Made by a program: the position numbers and the translations under genes
From: Rhynchopus euleeides
Lineage: Eukaryota; Euglenozoa; Diplonemea; Diplonemida; Diplonemidae
DNA length: 64,000 nt
NCBI GenBank assembly: GCA_963210315.1
Contig: OY723243.1
Location: 2,356,001 to 2,420,000, forward strand
Direction: 5' to 3'
Notes under the pieces: model-generated
The model's database searches: none
What the model was told of the DNA's origin: nothing
The model's input: the letters and a program-made list of their open reading frames with translations, nothing else
Part shown: piece by piece, positions 1 to 10,300 of the stretch
Layout of the letters: each line of letters opens with the position of its first letter
Numbering within the stretch: position 1 is the first letter of the stretch

Positions 1-1563
1 CCCGCGACGGAGCTCGCCACCGACGCCCCGCCCCCCTCCAACAAGCCGAAGCCTTCCCCGAAGGCGCCGGTACCACCGCCCAAGCTGGTCCCCGATTTTT
101 GGGCTCTCCCCGTGGCGTCCCGGGAGGACGTTGTGAACGGGCCGGCAGTGATTGGTTGGGACGACAACCTTGCGACCGGGGTTCGCCGACTCCGGGAGAA
201 CGCCCAGCTGGTGCTCGTCGGGCCCTCCCCCATCCCGGGGTGCCCCCACCAGCGCCATTGGAATGTATTGGTTCGCCTCTCTGACGGGTCGACCCGCATG
301 GAACGCCTGTGGGTATCCTCGATCGGGGATCCGTCGGATGCCCGCAGGAAGCTGGAGCCGGAATCCGGAGGTGTCGGCAGGTCGGTGTGCGTGGTGCTGC
401 GGACCCGGGTACAGGGTGGTGAACGGCGGCACCAGGCGTTGCTCAGGATGCGTGGGGTGGTGGATACCCGGGCCACCAAAACCCGTGACCTCGATGGCAG
501 TGTCGAGGCGATGTTCGACGTGCCAGCTGGTGAGCTGGAGGCAAGGCTGCGCGGATCCGGGAATGGTGGCGTATTTGTGCGGACGAAGCACGAGACGCCC
601 GGGGATGCGCCGCCCCTGGCGCTGTTGTGGTCGGCCACGGAGGCGGAGGCCCGTGCCCAGATGGGGGTCCTCGGGGGTGCCTCCCTGCAGCATGGCGTCT
701 TCGGACTGGCAGTTGGGGACCGCGGCTACGCCGTGCGGGTCCACAGGGACGACCGTGCAAGCGCACTGATGGCCCTCTCCACGGCCGAGGTGAGGCGAAC
801 CTTCCGGATTCGAAATGTTCCCTCGCATGTCGCCGCGTCAAGGTTGCGGGCAGTGCTGCTGGAGAAGCTGCACTGGCAGGTGGAGGTGAGCCCCGACACC
901 CCCATCACGGCGGGCTACTTCCTCGTGACGTCGGGGTCACGCCCCTCCTCCTTCCACCCTGTAGTCTTCTCCCAGCTCCTAAGCATCGAAGAGGTAACGG
1001 GGAACCGCAACCTTCTCCCTCGAACCTTCCCAGCGAACCCGCCGGCCGCAGGCAGCTCCTATGCTTCTGCACTCCGCGGGGGGACCCGCCCGAGCGCTGG
1101 GCCCGCGCCTGCGCGTGGTGCTCCCCCTCCCAGAGCGCGCCCGGGGAACCCCTCGGCTGCACAACCGCCGCCTCCACCCCCACAGCAGGATATCCTTGCG
1201 TGGATGCAGCAGCAGGCTGAACAACAGCGTCTCTGGCAGCAGCAGATGGCGAAGCAGCAGGCGGAGTTCCAGCAGACGGTGCTGGCCTCCATACAAGCCT
1301 TGCAGCAGGCAGCCGCGCGGCAACCTGCGCAGCAGCCAGCGCCAACCCCTGGAGCGGCAGCCACTGCGGCACCTGTGGAGTCCGACATGGGTCAGGGTCA
1401 GGAGGAGGTCCTTCAGCAGAATCTGGAAACAGCTGCGGGATTGATCAGCGAACTGAAGGCGGACCGAGACGGATTGGCACAGCAGGTGCAAACCCTCACA
1501 GCGCAGTTACAGCAGGTCACTGCAGCTCTTGGGCAGCAGAGTCCCAGCTACGGTGGAATGTGA
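1..1563 (+). CDS. LINE ORF1, RNA-binding/Gag-like protein, 5'-truncated by window
   Basis: The frame is open from the first base (520 codons visible) with no initiator in view, so the true start is upstream. A segment at about residues 265-330 (counted from base 1), beginning TFRIRNVP, has the look of a small RNA-binding fold of the RRM kind: a beta strand, a helix with alternating Leu/Val, then strands ending in GYFLVTSG. A Pro/Ala/Gly-rich linker follows, then a Gln-rich stretch (about 400-450) and a likely coiled coil up to the C-terminus. No CCHC knuckle is visible in the part seen. LINE ORF1 proteins bind element RNA and form the ribonucleoprotein. The assignment rests mainly on position ahead of ORF2 in the same frame. 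Confidence 0.75.
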   Translation, partial: PATELATDAPPPSNKPKPSPKAPVPPPKLVPDFWALPVASREDVVNGPAVIGWDDNLATGVRRLRENAQLVLVGPSPIPGCPHQRHWNVLVRLSDGSTRMERLWVSSIGDPSDARRKLEPESGGVGRSVCVVLRTRVQGGERRHQALLRMRGVVDTRATKTRDLDGSVEAMFDVPAGELEARLRGSGNGGVFVRTKHETPGDAPPLALLWSATEAEARAQMGVLGGASLQHGVFGLAVGDRGYAVRVHRDDRASALMALSTAEVRRTFRIRNVPSHVAASRLRAVLLEKLHWQVEVSPDTPITAGYFLVTSGSRPSSFHPVVFSQLLSIEEVTGNRNLLPRTFPANPPAAGSSYASALRGGTRPSAGPAPARGAPPPRARPGNPSAAQPPPPPPQQDILAWMQQQAEQQRLWQQQMAKQQAEFQQTVLASIQALQQAAARQPAQQPAPTPGAAATAAPVESDMGQGQEEVLQQNLETAAGLISELKADRDGLAQQVQTLTAQLQQVTAALGQQSPSYGGM

Positions 1564-1609
1564 CGGGGTCCCTCGACACCGGGGGCCCCCTCTCTGCCCG
1601 CGCGGGCAG
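1561..1609 (+). promoter_or_regulatory. In-frame TGA between ORF1 and ORF2 with downstream stem-loops; candidate read-through or reinitiation site
   Basis: ORF1 stops at TGA followed by C, the context known to be leakiest for UGA in eukaryotes. The same frame stays open into ORF2. Two self-complementary blocks follow: GGGGGCCCCC at 1581-1590 and CTGCCCGCGCGGGCAG at 1594-1609. The first ATG in the ORF2 frame is at 1741, inside the protease active-site motif. Translation therefore probably enters ORF2 by read-through, or starts at a non-ATG codon such as GTG 1639. Inference only; the TGA could also be a mutation of this copy. Confidence 0.45.
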
Positions 1610-4600
1610 ATGACCCCTACCGTGGTGGGGGCGACCCCGTGGGGACCCCGGCACAAGCTTTGGAGCGCACACAGCAACTCCGTGCGGTGGCGACCGCCGT
1701 CGGATGGGCCTACGTCGCTGTGCCGCGGGATGGGGCGTGTATGTTTGCAGCCATAGCCCACTTCACTCCCTATGAGAGTGCCCTCTCGCTCAGAGCTGCT
1801 GTGGTACGCAGCTTCCGTGCCTCCCCTCCGACGGAGATACCCCCTGCTGACCTTGCACAATACCTCAAAAACCTTGCCCGCCCCTCCACTTACGGGGATG
1901 GAGTGTCCCTTGTGCGCGCAGCTGTCTGTGCAAAAGCCAGAGTCTTCGTTCTCCGCGCCGACAGCCCGGACATATGGCAATTGGTTGTGAAGCCGACGGG
2001 ATATGTGCACACCGCGTTCCTTGTCCACCAACCCCACCACTACGACGCTGTACGCCCTCCCCGCTGGCTCTTCGACCTCGTACCTGATACCACCACTTCC
2101 CTGACTTGTGACGAGATCTGCGCCCTGCGGTCGCGGCGTCGCCCTGCTGTAATCCGACTGACGCCCCCCTCTCCGCCCGATACCCCCCGAAGTTCGCCAC
2201 AGAGTCCGTCGCCGATCGCCCCTCTTCCCTCCCCAACACCGCATGCAAGGTCAACTCCTGCACACACGGACGTGAGTCGCACCCCTCCAGTCAGGGCGCG
2301 TGTCGTCGAGGTAGCCGACGATCCCCCACCGCAAGCTATAACCCTCTGCAGCGCCAACGTCACCTCCCTGCCGTCACACTACCTGGATGTGCTCGGCTTA
2401 GACTGCGATGTGATCTGTCTGCAAGAAACGCGTGTTGATGCTGTGTCCCAGAACACCCTGGACACCACCTTCTCTGCTCTGGGTTGGACGCTGCATTGGG
2501 GCGCCCTCCTGCCGCCTGTGAAGCATGCGCGCACTGGGTCGCAAACTGCCCCGGGGGGTGTCGCCATAGCTGTACGCTCCACGATGAGATCGACGACCAT
2601 CACGGCCAAAGAGCGCTGGTGCCATGCCGGGGTAGCACTCGAGGATGGCTCCCGCCTGTTGCATGTCTTCTCGGTGTATGCGCCTGTCCGCGATGCCACT
2701 GCCAGGGAAGCGGTACTGCGTGAGGTGTTCGAAACAGCGGCGCAACTCGGGAATGTCCCGGTGGTGATCATGGGTGACTTCAACTGCAACGTCGCATCGA
2801 GCGCTACCCTTGCGGCTTCCCTAGCTACTGGTCGTTGGGTGGATGCTGCTGAGAAGTGTGCCCGGAGCTCAGGTGCCGAGCCCGCCCCTACTTGCTGGAA
2901 GAGCGCAAATGGTTCCAGAATAGACTTCTGCCTAGCGAATGAGGTCGCGTCGCATGCGGTGTTGTCCTCTAGAACCATGGATCGTGATGAATGTGGTATA
3001 CCCACGCATGTTCCCCTATTCGTCGACCTTCAGGTACCGGCGTTCACTGCCCGCACGCTCAAGTGCATCAAGGCGCGGGCCTTCCCGACTGCTGGGGGCC
3101 AGGCCTGCGCAGAAACGAAGGACGCGGCGCTGACCGAAGCTGTGCGCCTACTTGGGGATCCCGCTGCGGCGACACCCACGGAGGAACGGTACCGCTCTTT
3201 TTGTCGCGCGGCTGAGGCCTGGCTGTCAGGGACACATGATCTTCCAGATAACCGCCAGGCTGGACGCTCTGGGGGGCCGTGCTTCCGGTGGGAACGGTGT
3301 GCCTCGCGGTATGCCGGCAGAGACGGTGCCCTCGACAAACGGAGCCGCCGCCTCAACCGCCTCCGGGGACATCTACGAACGTTGATCCGCCTCCGCGGTG
3401 CACATGACGGCATTGGGGCACCGTCCTACGACTTCACCCATGCGTGGGCTGCCTACCGTAGGCTTGCGAAACGTACGCCTGGCTCCCCCCCCAACGTTGA
3501 CATGGAGAACCCCGACACCATCAGCCTGGCGGGCATGTTGTCATACATCGAGGGTTCGCAGAGACGTGCCTTGGAGTCCCTTCGGCAACGCAGGCTTGCA
3601 GAGTGGAAGGATACCCTTCAACGCAACCTGATGTCCCGCCCACACCTGGTATTTTGCTACCTCCGAGGGGTGCGGAGTCCCACGCAGGACTTTCTGCGAC
3701 GCAGTGACGGACAGCTGACAGCTGCACAGGCCGAGATGGACGAGCTCCTCCGCGGGGCATGGGGTGAGGTGTTTGCGCGGTATTCTGCCGAAAACCCTGA
3801 ACCGTCTTGGGAGACCTTCGAGGCGCGCTTTGAAGAGTATTTCCCCGACAGCACCCCCATGGAAGCTTCCCCCATCACTGCTGAGGATGTAGAACGGGTG
3901 CTCCGCCGCATGTCCGCCTCGAGTGCCCCTGGGTTAGATGGCTGGAGAGTGCACGAACTCAGACAGCTACCACCGACACTAACAAAAGCGCTCGCCGACC
4001 TCCTCAACGCGATTGAAGAAACGGGCACCTGGCCACCGCAGTTGCTCCACACTCTCGTATCCCTCATTCCGAAGGAGGGTGGTGACTCTGCGGACCCACT
4101 GCGCCAAAGGCCCATCAGCGTCACCTCGGTAGTGTACAGAGTCTGGGCCGGGGTCCGCTTACGCAGCGCTCTGCGGTGGATGGACTCATGGGTCCCGGAC
4201 TCCCTGCACGGCGCACGCCCTGGTCATTCTGCGGAGGATCTGTACTGGACACTTGCGGCGCGCCTGGAGCTGGCTGAGATCACGCAGGAACCCCTATGTG
4301 GCATCTCCCTGGATCTGCAGAAGTGCTTTGACTCTGTGCCACAGGGTATTGCATTTGCGCTGCTCGACCGGCTGGGCTTCAACACCCGCGTGTCTGCTAC
4401 CCTGCGAGCGGCATACGATGGCATGCAGCGCCGTTTTCGCGTGGGTGGTGGGGTTGGGGAACCCTTTGAAGTGACCAATGGAATCCTTCAAGGCTGCCCT
4501 CTCAGCGTTGTCCTCCTCAACGTCATTGTAGCGGTGTGGATGCGGGCGGTGAGCGATGTCAGTCCTTCCGTCTCGGCCAGCTCGTATGTTGATGACACAT

Positions 4601-7368
4601 ATGTGTTAGCGTCAGACACCGAAACGCTGCAGCGCTGCGCTGATGTCACCTCTGAATTCGCGGAGTGCACCGGTATCCACCCCAATCACGGTAAATGCCG
4701 TGCGTTCGCAACTGGCACCCAGCGCGTCCAAGTCATGCTGCCCACGACGAACGGACGCAGGCGTGTGAAGAAATGCATCTCCTTCGACTGCCTCGGAGCT
4801 ATGGTACATGTAGGTCGGGCCCCTCGGCGACGACGGACCCGTGTTAAATCTGGCTTGTCGGGCCGCATCTGGGGGCGCATGTGCAAAGCCCGAGAAGTAG
4901 CACGCCTCCTGAAGAAGCTTCCAATTCCTCTCACTGCGAAAGAGCGCTTCCTCGTAGCAACGGCGGTGGCTCAGGCATATTATGGCTGTGCCATCACTCC
5001 GCTGTCCCCCGCACTGCTCCGTGACCTTGCCTCTGCGCTCGCCGGGGCGCTGTGGACAGGAGTTTCCCGCCGCGCGGTGGAAGCGGTGTTTCATGTCTTA
5101 TCTCGGGGACATCTCATCGACCCGGCGATCGCCCCAGCATACCGCCGCATCTGCACATGGATACAACAAGCCGCGAAGTGGGCCCACGTGAGAGAAATGT
5201 CGGAGACCGCATGGGAGGCCCGCGACTCTCTCGGGGATGACACCATGGGCCCTTTCACCCTGCTCTGCGAGGCCCTAAATCTGGCGGGATGGACCTGGTC
5301 TGCCCCAACAACGCTGTCGTACTCCGATTCGGAGGGAATTGCTTGCGAGGTTGAGGTAGTAGGCGTGTTCGGCGAGAAGGCGCGGTGGGAAAAACTACGC
5401 CACGACCTCCGCTTCTCCCTCCGCCTTGCGCAGCTCAACAAACTGCAGTTGCGCCGACCTGCCTTTGCGGGCGTAGCTCAGGGGATTGACGGGCTCAGCA
5501 CGAGATCTCTCCTCCTCGACGATACCGCTAACCTCACTGGGTACCAGCGGGGTCTGCTGCGTGCAGTGCTTACAGGTGCAGTGACCACAACAGGCCGGTC
5601 TGGGATTGCGCGCACGTCGTGCCCGTACTGTGACTCGGATACGGCCGAAACCGTCGAGCACATGTGGTGGGAATGCAGCAGATGGGATGACGTGCGGAGG
5701 CAGCATACCATAACTGCGGCATCTCCCTTGTGGCCGCCCTGCCTGCGCATCAACGGCATCATGCCCCTGCCACCCCGCTGCCCGGAGGAGGCCACCTGGT
5801 CCGAAGTGCCCTCATGCCCGATGGAGCGCCGCGATATCACAAGGCGCCTACACCTGTACTTCCTCGAGGTACTACGCTGCAGGCAGGTGCATGATGGCAT
5901 CGCGCTCACCACCGGCACCAAGTTTACTTCGGGAACGTATCTTTGGGAACCACCAACGGTTACGGAGCCCCACATTCTCCGCTTACCTTCACCGCTCGAT
6001 GTAGGAGCGGCATGGGTCTTTGGTCACGCCATGCTGCAGGCGTTCACGGCCTGGCTGTCTCAACTCTCCTGGAGTGTAAAGCGCGAGCCCATCACGTTTG
6101 CGGAACTTGCGATTGATTTCGAGCTCTTCGCCGGGCTGACCCTGCCCCTTGCTGGAACAATTCCCCCCCCTGGACAAGCGTTCACACCATCCGGATCGTC
6201 CCCCGCAGCTGATATCATCGATGAGGAAGACGCCACCCTCTTTTTCGATGGGGGTGCGAGGATGAACGGCACGCCGTATGCAGTGTCGGGGGCGGGAGCC
6301 GTCCTGTACGAGGGGGGTGAGAAGCTCGCGGAGTGCGCGATACCTCTTCCCCGCGTCAGGGCCAACAACGTTGCAGAGTTTGCAGCGCTCTACGTAGGCC
6401 TGCAGTTGCTGAAATCCTGTCGCGTCGAAGGCGATGTCCTTGTCTGTGGTGACAGCAAGACGGTCATCGACATCGTCTCTGGTGTGAAGCGGCCGCGCGC
6501 GAACCTGGAGCCGCATTACTCCAGGGTGAGACGACTCATCGCCGAAATGCCAAACCTGTCTTTACAGTTTGAGCATGTCCGGCGTGAGAATAACACCGAT
6601 GCGGACGGCCTGTCGAACCAGGCAATGGATGAAGCGGCGTTGATCCTGCAGGCGGAATCCGGCAGCCGCTGCCCACGCGATGAGCACGCGGCTTACAACG
6701 CAAGCCTGCTGGGGAAGGCGGTATCCCTCAGACGGCTTGGAACCGCCCTCACGAAGGCCCTCGGCCATCCTGTATGGCCGTGTCACTGTGCGAAGGTAAC
6801 TCCCCTCACAGCTCTGGGGGGTGGTGTCCTCCCTGGTCTCGTGTGTAGACCAAAGCTCTCCCCGTTAACTCTTAATGTCGTACGTGAATTGGAAGGGTAT
6901 TTCCGTACTCCGGCTTCCAATGACAATGTAATTTCTCTGTACTTTCCCCAAGATGCCTCCTGGATTGCAGGCTTCTTGCCGCAGCGCTTCTACCCTGCGG
7001 ACTGGCAGTCAGCGGCCTGCTGGGGGTCTGCTCCCGCAGCTCCCACAGTTGGCTCGCTATACTCACCGGCGCCTGGAGAACCCCCGATCCCTGTGCCTGC
7101 TGGTGTCGCTCGTGCAACAAATGGCAAAAGGCTAGTGTGCCCTGTACACAACAAACCGCGGTGTGTGCCTTGTAAAAAGGCCCGGACCCGACCATCTGTC
7201 TGCTGTGAGCGCCACCATAGGCCCGGGGACGGTCTCTCTCCAGAGGCTCAATTCTGTACTCTTCACAATCTCACACGTTGTGGTAACTGTGTAGCCTCCC
7301 ATGAGACGGTACTGGCCTGCTGTCGCAAACACCACCCGACTCGGTCGGGTGGCGGTGCTGTGACCTAG
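1564..7368 (+). CDS. LINE ORF2 polyprotein: OTU protease - APE endonuclease - reverse transcriptase - RNase H - Cys/His tail
   Basis: Residues are counted from GTG 1639. An OTU-type cysteine protease opens the protein: VPRDGACMF (about 28-36) has the Asp-Gly-x-Cys core, and HQPHHYDAV (about 130-138) supplies the catalytic His. An APE-type endonuclease spans about 233-465, with LQETR, MGDFNCN and the terminal H-V-P-L motif. The reverse transcriptase occupies about 755-1060, with LDLQKCFDSVP, ILQGCPLS and the YVDD box (about 982-985). A zf-RVT finger CPYC...HMWWEC sits near 1327. RNase H covers 1532-1665 with its D-E-D-D residues in FDGG, NNVAEFAAL, CGDSK and NTDADGL. The tail (about 1831-1900) holds two Cys/His-rich repeats. 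No stop interrupts 1,934 codons. It nicks target DNA, primes on it and copies the element RNA; the protease role is unknown. Confidence 0.92.
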   Translation, partial: RGPSTPGAPSLPARADDPYRGGGDPVGTPAQALERTQQLRAVATAVGWAYVAVPRDGACMFAAIAHFTPYESALSLRAAVVRSFRASPPTEIPPADLAQYLKNLARPSTYGDGVSLVRAAVCAKARVFVLRADSPDIWQLVVKPTGYVHTAFLVHQPHHYDAVRPPRWLFDLVPDTTTSLTCDEICALRSRRRPAVIRLTPPSPPDTPRSSPQSPSPIAPLPSPTPHARSTPAHTDVSRTPPVRARVVEVADDPPPQAITLCSANVTSLPSHYLDVLGLDCDVICLQETRVDAVSQNTLDTTFSALGWTLHWGALLPPVKHARTGSQTAPGGVAIAVRSTMRSTTITAKERWCHAGVALEDGSRLLHVFSVYAPVRDATAREAVLREVFETAAQLGNVPVVIMGDFNCNVASSATLAASLATGRWVDAAEKCARSSGAEPAPTCWKSANGSRIDFCLANEVASHAVLSSRTMDRDECGIPTHVPLFVDLQVPAFTARTLKCIKARAFPTAGGQACAETKDAALTEAVRLLGDPAAATPTEERYRSFCRAAEAWLSGTHDLPDNRQAGRSGGPCFRWERCASRYAGRDGALDKRSRRLNRLRGHLRTLIRLRGAHDGIGAPSYDFTHAWAAYRRLAKRTPGSPPNVDMENPDTISLAGMLSYIEGSQRRALESLRQRRLAEWKDTLQRNLMSRPHLVFCYLRGVRSPTQDFLRRSDGQLTAAQAEMDELLRGAWGEVFARYSAENPEPSWETFEARFEEYFPDSTPMEASPITAEDVERVLRRMSASSAPGLDGWRVHELRQLPPTLTKALADLLNAIEETGTWPPQLLHTLVSLIPKEGGDSADPLRQRPISVTSVVYRVWAGVRLRSALRWMDSWVPDSLHGARPGHSAEDLYWTLAARLELAEITQEPLCGISLDLQKCFDSVPQGIAFALLDRLGFNTRVSATLRAAYDGMQRRFRVGGGVGEPFEVTNGILQGCPLSVVLLNVIVAVWMRAVSDVSPSVSASSYVDDTYVLASDTETLQRCADVTSEFAECTGIHPNHGKCRAFATGTQRVQVMLPTTNGRRRVKKCISFDCLGAMVHVGRAPRRRRTRVKSGLSGRIWGRMCKAREVARLLKKLPIPLTAKERFLVATAVAQAYYGCAITPLSPALLRDLASALAGALWTGVSRRAVEAVFHVLSRGHLIDPAIAPAYRRICTWIQQAAKWAHVREMSETAWEARDSLGDDTMGPFTLLCEALNLAGWTWSAPTTLSYSDSEGIACEVEVVGVFGEKARWEKLRHDLRFSLRLAQLNKLQLRRPAFAGVAQGIDGLSTRSLLLDDTANLTGYQRGLLRAVLTGAVTTTGRSGIARTSCPYCDSDTAETVEHMWWECSRWDDVRRQHTITAASPLWPPCLRINGIMPLPPRCPEEATWSEVPSCPMERRDITRRLHLYFLEVLRCRQVHDGIALTTGTKFTSGTYLWEPPTVTEPHILRLPSPLDVGAAWVFGHAMLQAFTAWLSQLSWSVKREPITFAELAIDFELFAGLTLPLAGTIPPPGQAFTPSGSSPAADIIDEEDATLFFDGGARMNGTPYAVSGAGAVLYEGGEKLAECAIPLPRVRANNVAEFAALYVGLQLLKSCRVEGDVLVCGDSKTVIDIVSGVKRPRANLEPHYSRVRRLIAEMPNLSLQFEHVRRENNTDADGLSNQAMDEAALILQAESGSRCPRDEHAAYNASLLGKAVSLRRLGTALTKALGHPVWPCHCAKVTPLTALGGGVLPGLVCRPKLSPLTLNVVRELEGYFRTPASNDNVISLYFPQDASWIAGFLPQRFYPADWQSAACWGSAPAAPTVGSLYSPAPGEPPIPVPAGVARATNGKRLVCPVHNKPRCVPCKKARTRPSVCCERHHRPGDGLSPEAQFCTLHNLTRCGNCVASHETVLACCRKHHPTRSGGGAVT

Positions 7369-10300
7369 TCATGGCACCGGCGTGGCCAGTACCCTATCAA
7401 GAGTACGCTACGCAAACTCTGGTTTCAAAACACACACCCACTTGGCCACACTCCAAATGTTCTCTCGTTCCAACAACATTCCAACAATAGCACTGGCTAT
7501 TCAAAGCCATTTCAGAATTTTCTTATATTTTGTATTTCCTCCTTTTCCAGGTCCAGTTTCACACTCGCGGTTGCGAGGTTGCGGTAGGGTGCGCAGACAG
7601 CAGCGGATATCTCACAATGATCATGTGACTCAGGGTTCGTTCAAATATCGTGTCTACTTTGTTCGAAGCGAACCAATCATGAGGTGAGGATGGATGTCCC
7701 CTCCCCCCCACCCATCACACTCCTTTTATTTTTCGTTTTGTGTTGCTGTATTGCCTCATGAATGGCAATATCCGAGTATTTTATTCAGATCAGGTGAATC
7801 GTGGAGAACGAAGATCAGAACTAGAAAGAACAAAGACCCCTGAATAGTGCTTCGATGAGATGCATCGCATAGTTGGCACCTCAGGAACACCGAAGTGGAG
7901 AAAGAAAACAATAAATCATCCGAACTGAGGAGAATGCGGCCCATCATAACTATGGCCGGCCAGAATGATCTGACATCCCTATTCCCACCCCCCCTCCCCC
8001 CCCTGAAAGAATCTCCTTGAGGGGCCATGCCTCCTGGCTTCTCTGACGAATTAGAAAAAAAATTCGTTCGAAATAATTCTTCAAAAATATTTCTGCTCGC
8101 TTCGGCATATGTTCTGGAGTCAAAAAGATACCAAAAAGATCGGCGGGGTTGGAGCAGTGTCTTTACGTAGCGATGGTGCAAAGGTGCCACAAAGCGACGT
8201 CCATCGCTTTTAACACAGTGCTGGACTGAAAGGGGCTCAGGATGGCGGATATTTATGTTTCCAAGAAACCCTTTTCTTGCCATTCAAAAACCCCACTCCC
8301 CCGAAATATGAATCAATGTGGCACCTTTGGTGAGCCCCCCGTTCAGTGGGGTGCAAATTCGCAACCATTGTGTGTGCGGCACAATGGGAGAATTCGAGAC
8401 GGAGCGAAGCCCTTCCTTATGCCTCCGAGAGAACCTTGGAGAAGAGGTCGTCCCGGCCACAATGTCAATGGCCCGAGAAGAAGATGCTGCGTCCCTCCTC
8501 CGCACCGCATCGGCTTCGATTACGTTATGGGCGCCATGCCACCTTTTCTGCCGTCTTGTAAAGAGTTCGTTTTCATCCGGTACATCATGTATTCCCTTTC
8601 CGGATTTGTTTCTCCTACCGCTCGATCCTCGCAGCAGGCCGCACGCCCTCCGAGGCAATTGGAGACTGTCTTTCCTTCCTGGGCAGTGAGTCCCCGTGGC
8701 TTTTTTTTAAAAGAGGTCCAACATGGAGGCCCTGCTTGGTCAACTGATCTACTCTTCGAATGTTCAAAAAATGGGCTCCGGTGATAAATTCTTCGACTCA
8801 CGAAGAGTTGTCACACAGCCGGATTCGGATTCTTCCCGCTGTCGAAATGGCCAACAAAAGAGTCTTTCTGCTCGCTAACATCATCCGGGGCGATGCTATT
8901 TTTGTCCATTCCTTTTATTTGGCACCTGTTTCGTCGACCTGTCTTTTGTCTTTCGTTTCTTCAAGCTGGGATGGGGGTCGGTCGGCGCATCTGCTGTTCG
9001 ACCCTTCCAAGTGAAACACACTCCAGCTCTCATTCTTTTCACATCTGCATGCTTTCTCTTTTGCACCACCCGCTCCGTTGGTGCGAAGCTCTATGATCGC
9101 AACCCGACACAAACCGATGTCGGTGACCATGACTAAGAAAAATTTCGACAGTGTATTTTTTCACTGGCATACTCGTGGTCATTAATTTGTTTTCCAGAGA
9201 TATATCTCACCCACCTCCGTGCAGATTAAGATCACACAGCCAGCAACTAAACCTGCTCGAGACACCAACTCGCTCTTCATCATGTTCACGGTGCTGATAT
9301 TTTTTGGCGGCCGGACAGGGTGATCTCAGTCAGAGTGGAAGGAGCACGGTGTTGCATGACTGGCTTCTGCTTGCCGGTGGAAAAATTGAAAAAAATGTTC
9401 AAAAAATGCTGTGAACACAAAGCGTGGACCGAAATGCGCACGATTTTTCGTGGGCTCGATTCAATGCACCTCTGTTCGAACCATAGGGCAGTCGCAAGAG
9501 CCCGGCATAAAGAGGTTGCCAGAGATTCGACTAATACTTTTTCTGATGGCTACGGCTCGTTCCTTTTTGGGCCTAGCAGGTTATTGCACCAGCAAGAAGT
9601 CAACCAAAACCCACATCATCACAACATGGGGTCGCGCGGGAGTCTTGCCTTGACCCCTTCCCGGTAATCTGTTTGTGTTTAGTTCTTCTGGCGCCACCTG
9701 GTGGGTTCACCGTTCTCTCTGATTGGACCAAGAAACTATTCTGGTTCCTTCTGGGGTCTATCTCAACCGAAGAACCGGTGGGGCTCAGCCCTGTCTCACT
9801 TTGTGCGCACCACTCCCAAGACAGGGTGGCAACGATCTAGCAACAGGTCACAGTCGGTTCTCTTAAATTTCGTCTCCACACGTCTAGCCGCATCGAGCTA
9901 TCCGGGGCTTCGCTCTTGGAGTGCAGAAAAGTGATCCTCTCATGAATGAGGTGTCATGCTCTCACAGTGGTATAGAGTGAATGCCCCGGCGAAATAGATT
10001 TCGCCCCTGTCGTTTCACAGTAGAATCGTGCACGATATCGTCAGGAGGGCAATTTTCAACTGAGATCAATCCAACAAGAAAATCAACCCTTGCCGCCAGC
10101 AGCCCTGACTGCTGATTTTCAACGTGAACTCCACCGAATAGAACCGCAAAGCAAAGGAGCTGACAAATAAAGATGGTTCTTCCGACAGCCATGCGGGATT
10201 TGTTAAGAAAAATAAGGCAATGCACATTCACCGGCTCTTTCTTGTAGATCATTCGATGTTTCCTCGGAAATTCCGCGGAATCAATACAAATGCCAATCCT

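Larger units (their letters stand above)
1..7380 (+). mobile_element. LINE (non-LTR retrotransposon) with OTU protease, APE, RT and RNase H; 5' end outside window
   Basis: Two long reading frames in the same phase fill this stretch. ORF1 is open from base 1 and ends at a TGA at 1561-1563; ORF2 runs on to the TAG at 7366-7368. ORF2 carries the endonuclease, reverse transcriptase and RNase H set of an APE-type LINE of the I/Tad/Dualen kind, plus a cysteine protease at its start. Dualen (RandI) elements are known to combine a cysteine protease with APE, RT and RNase H; I do not see a second restriction-like endonuclease here, so the family is unresolved. The coding part looks intact apart from the single in-frame TGA. 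I could not find a poly-A tail or target-site duplication, so the 3' end is approximate. Confidence 0.9.

Noticed and set aside
1561-1563. TGA as a sense codon (altered genetic code)
   Set aside because: Paralogue B of the receptor ends with TGA at almost the place where paralogue A ends with TAG, so TGA works as a stop; the case is special to the LINE.
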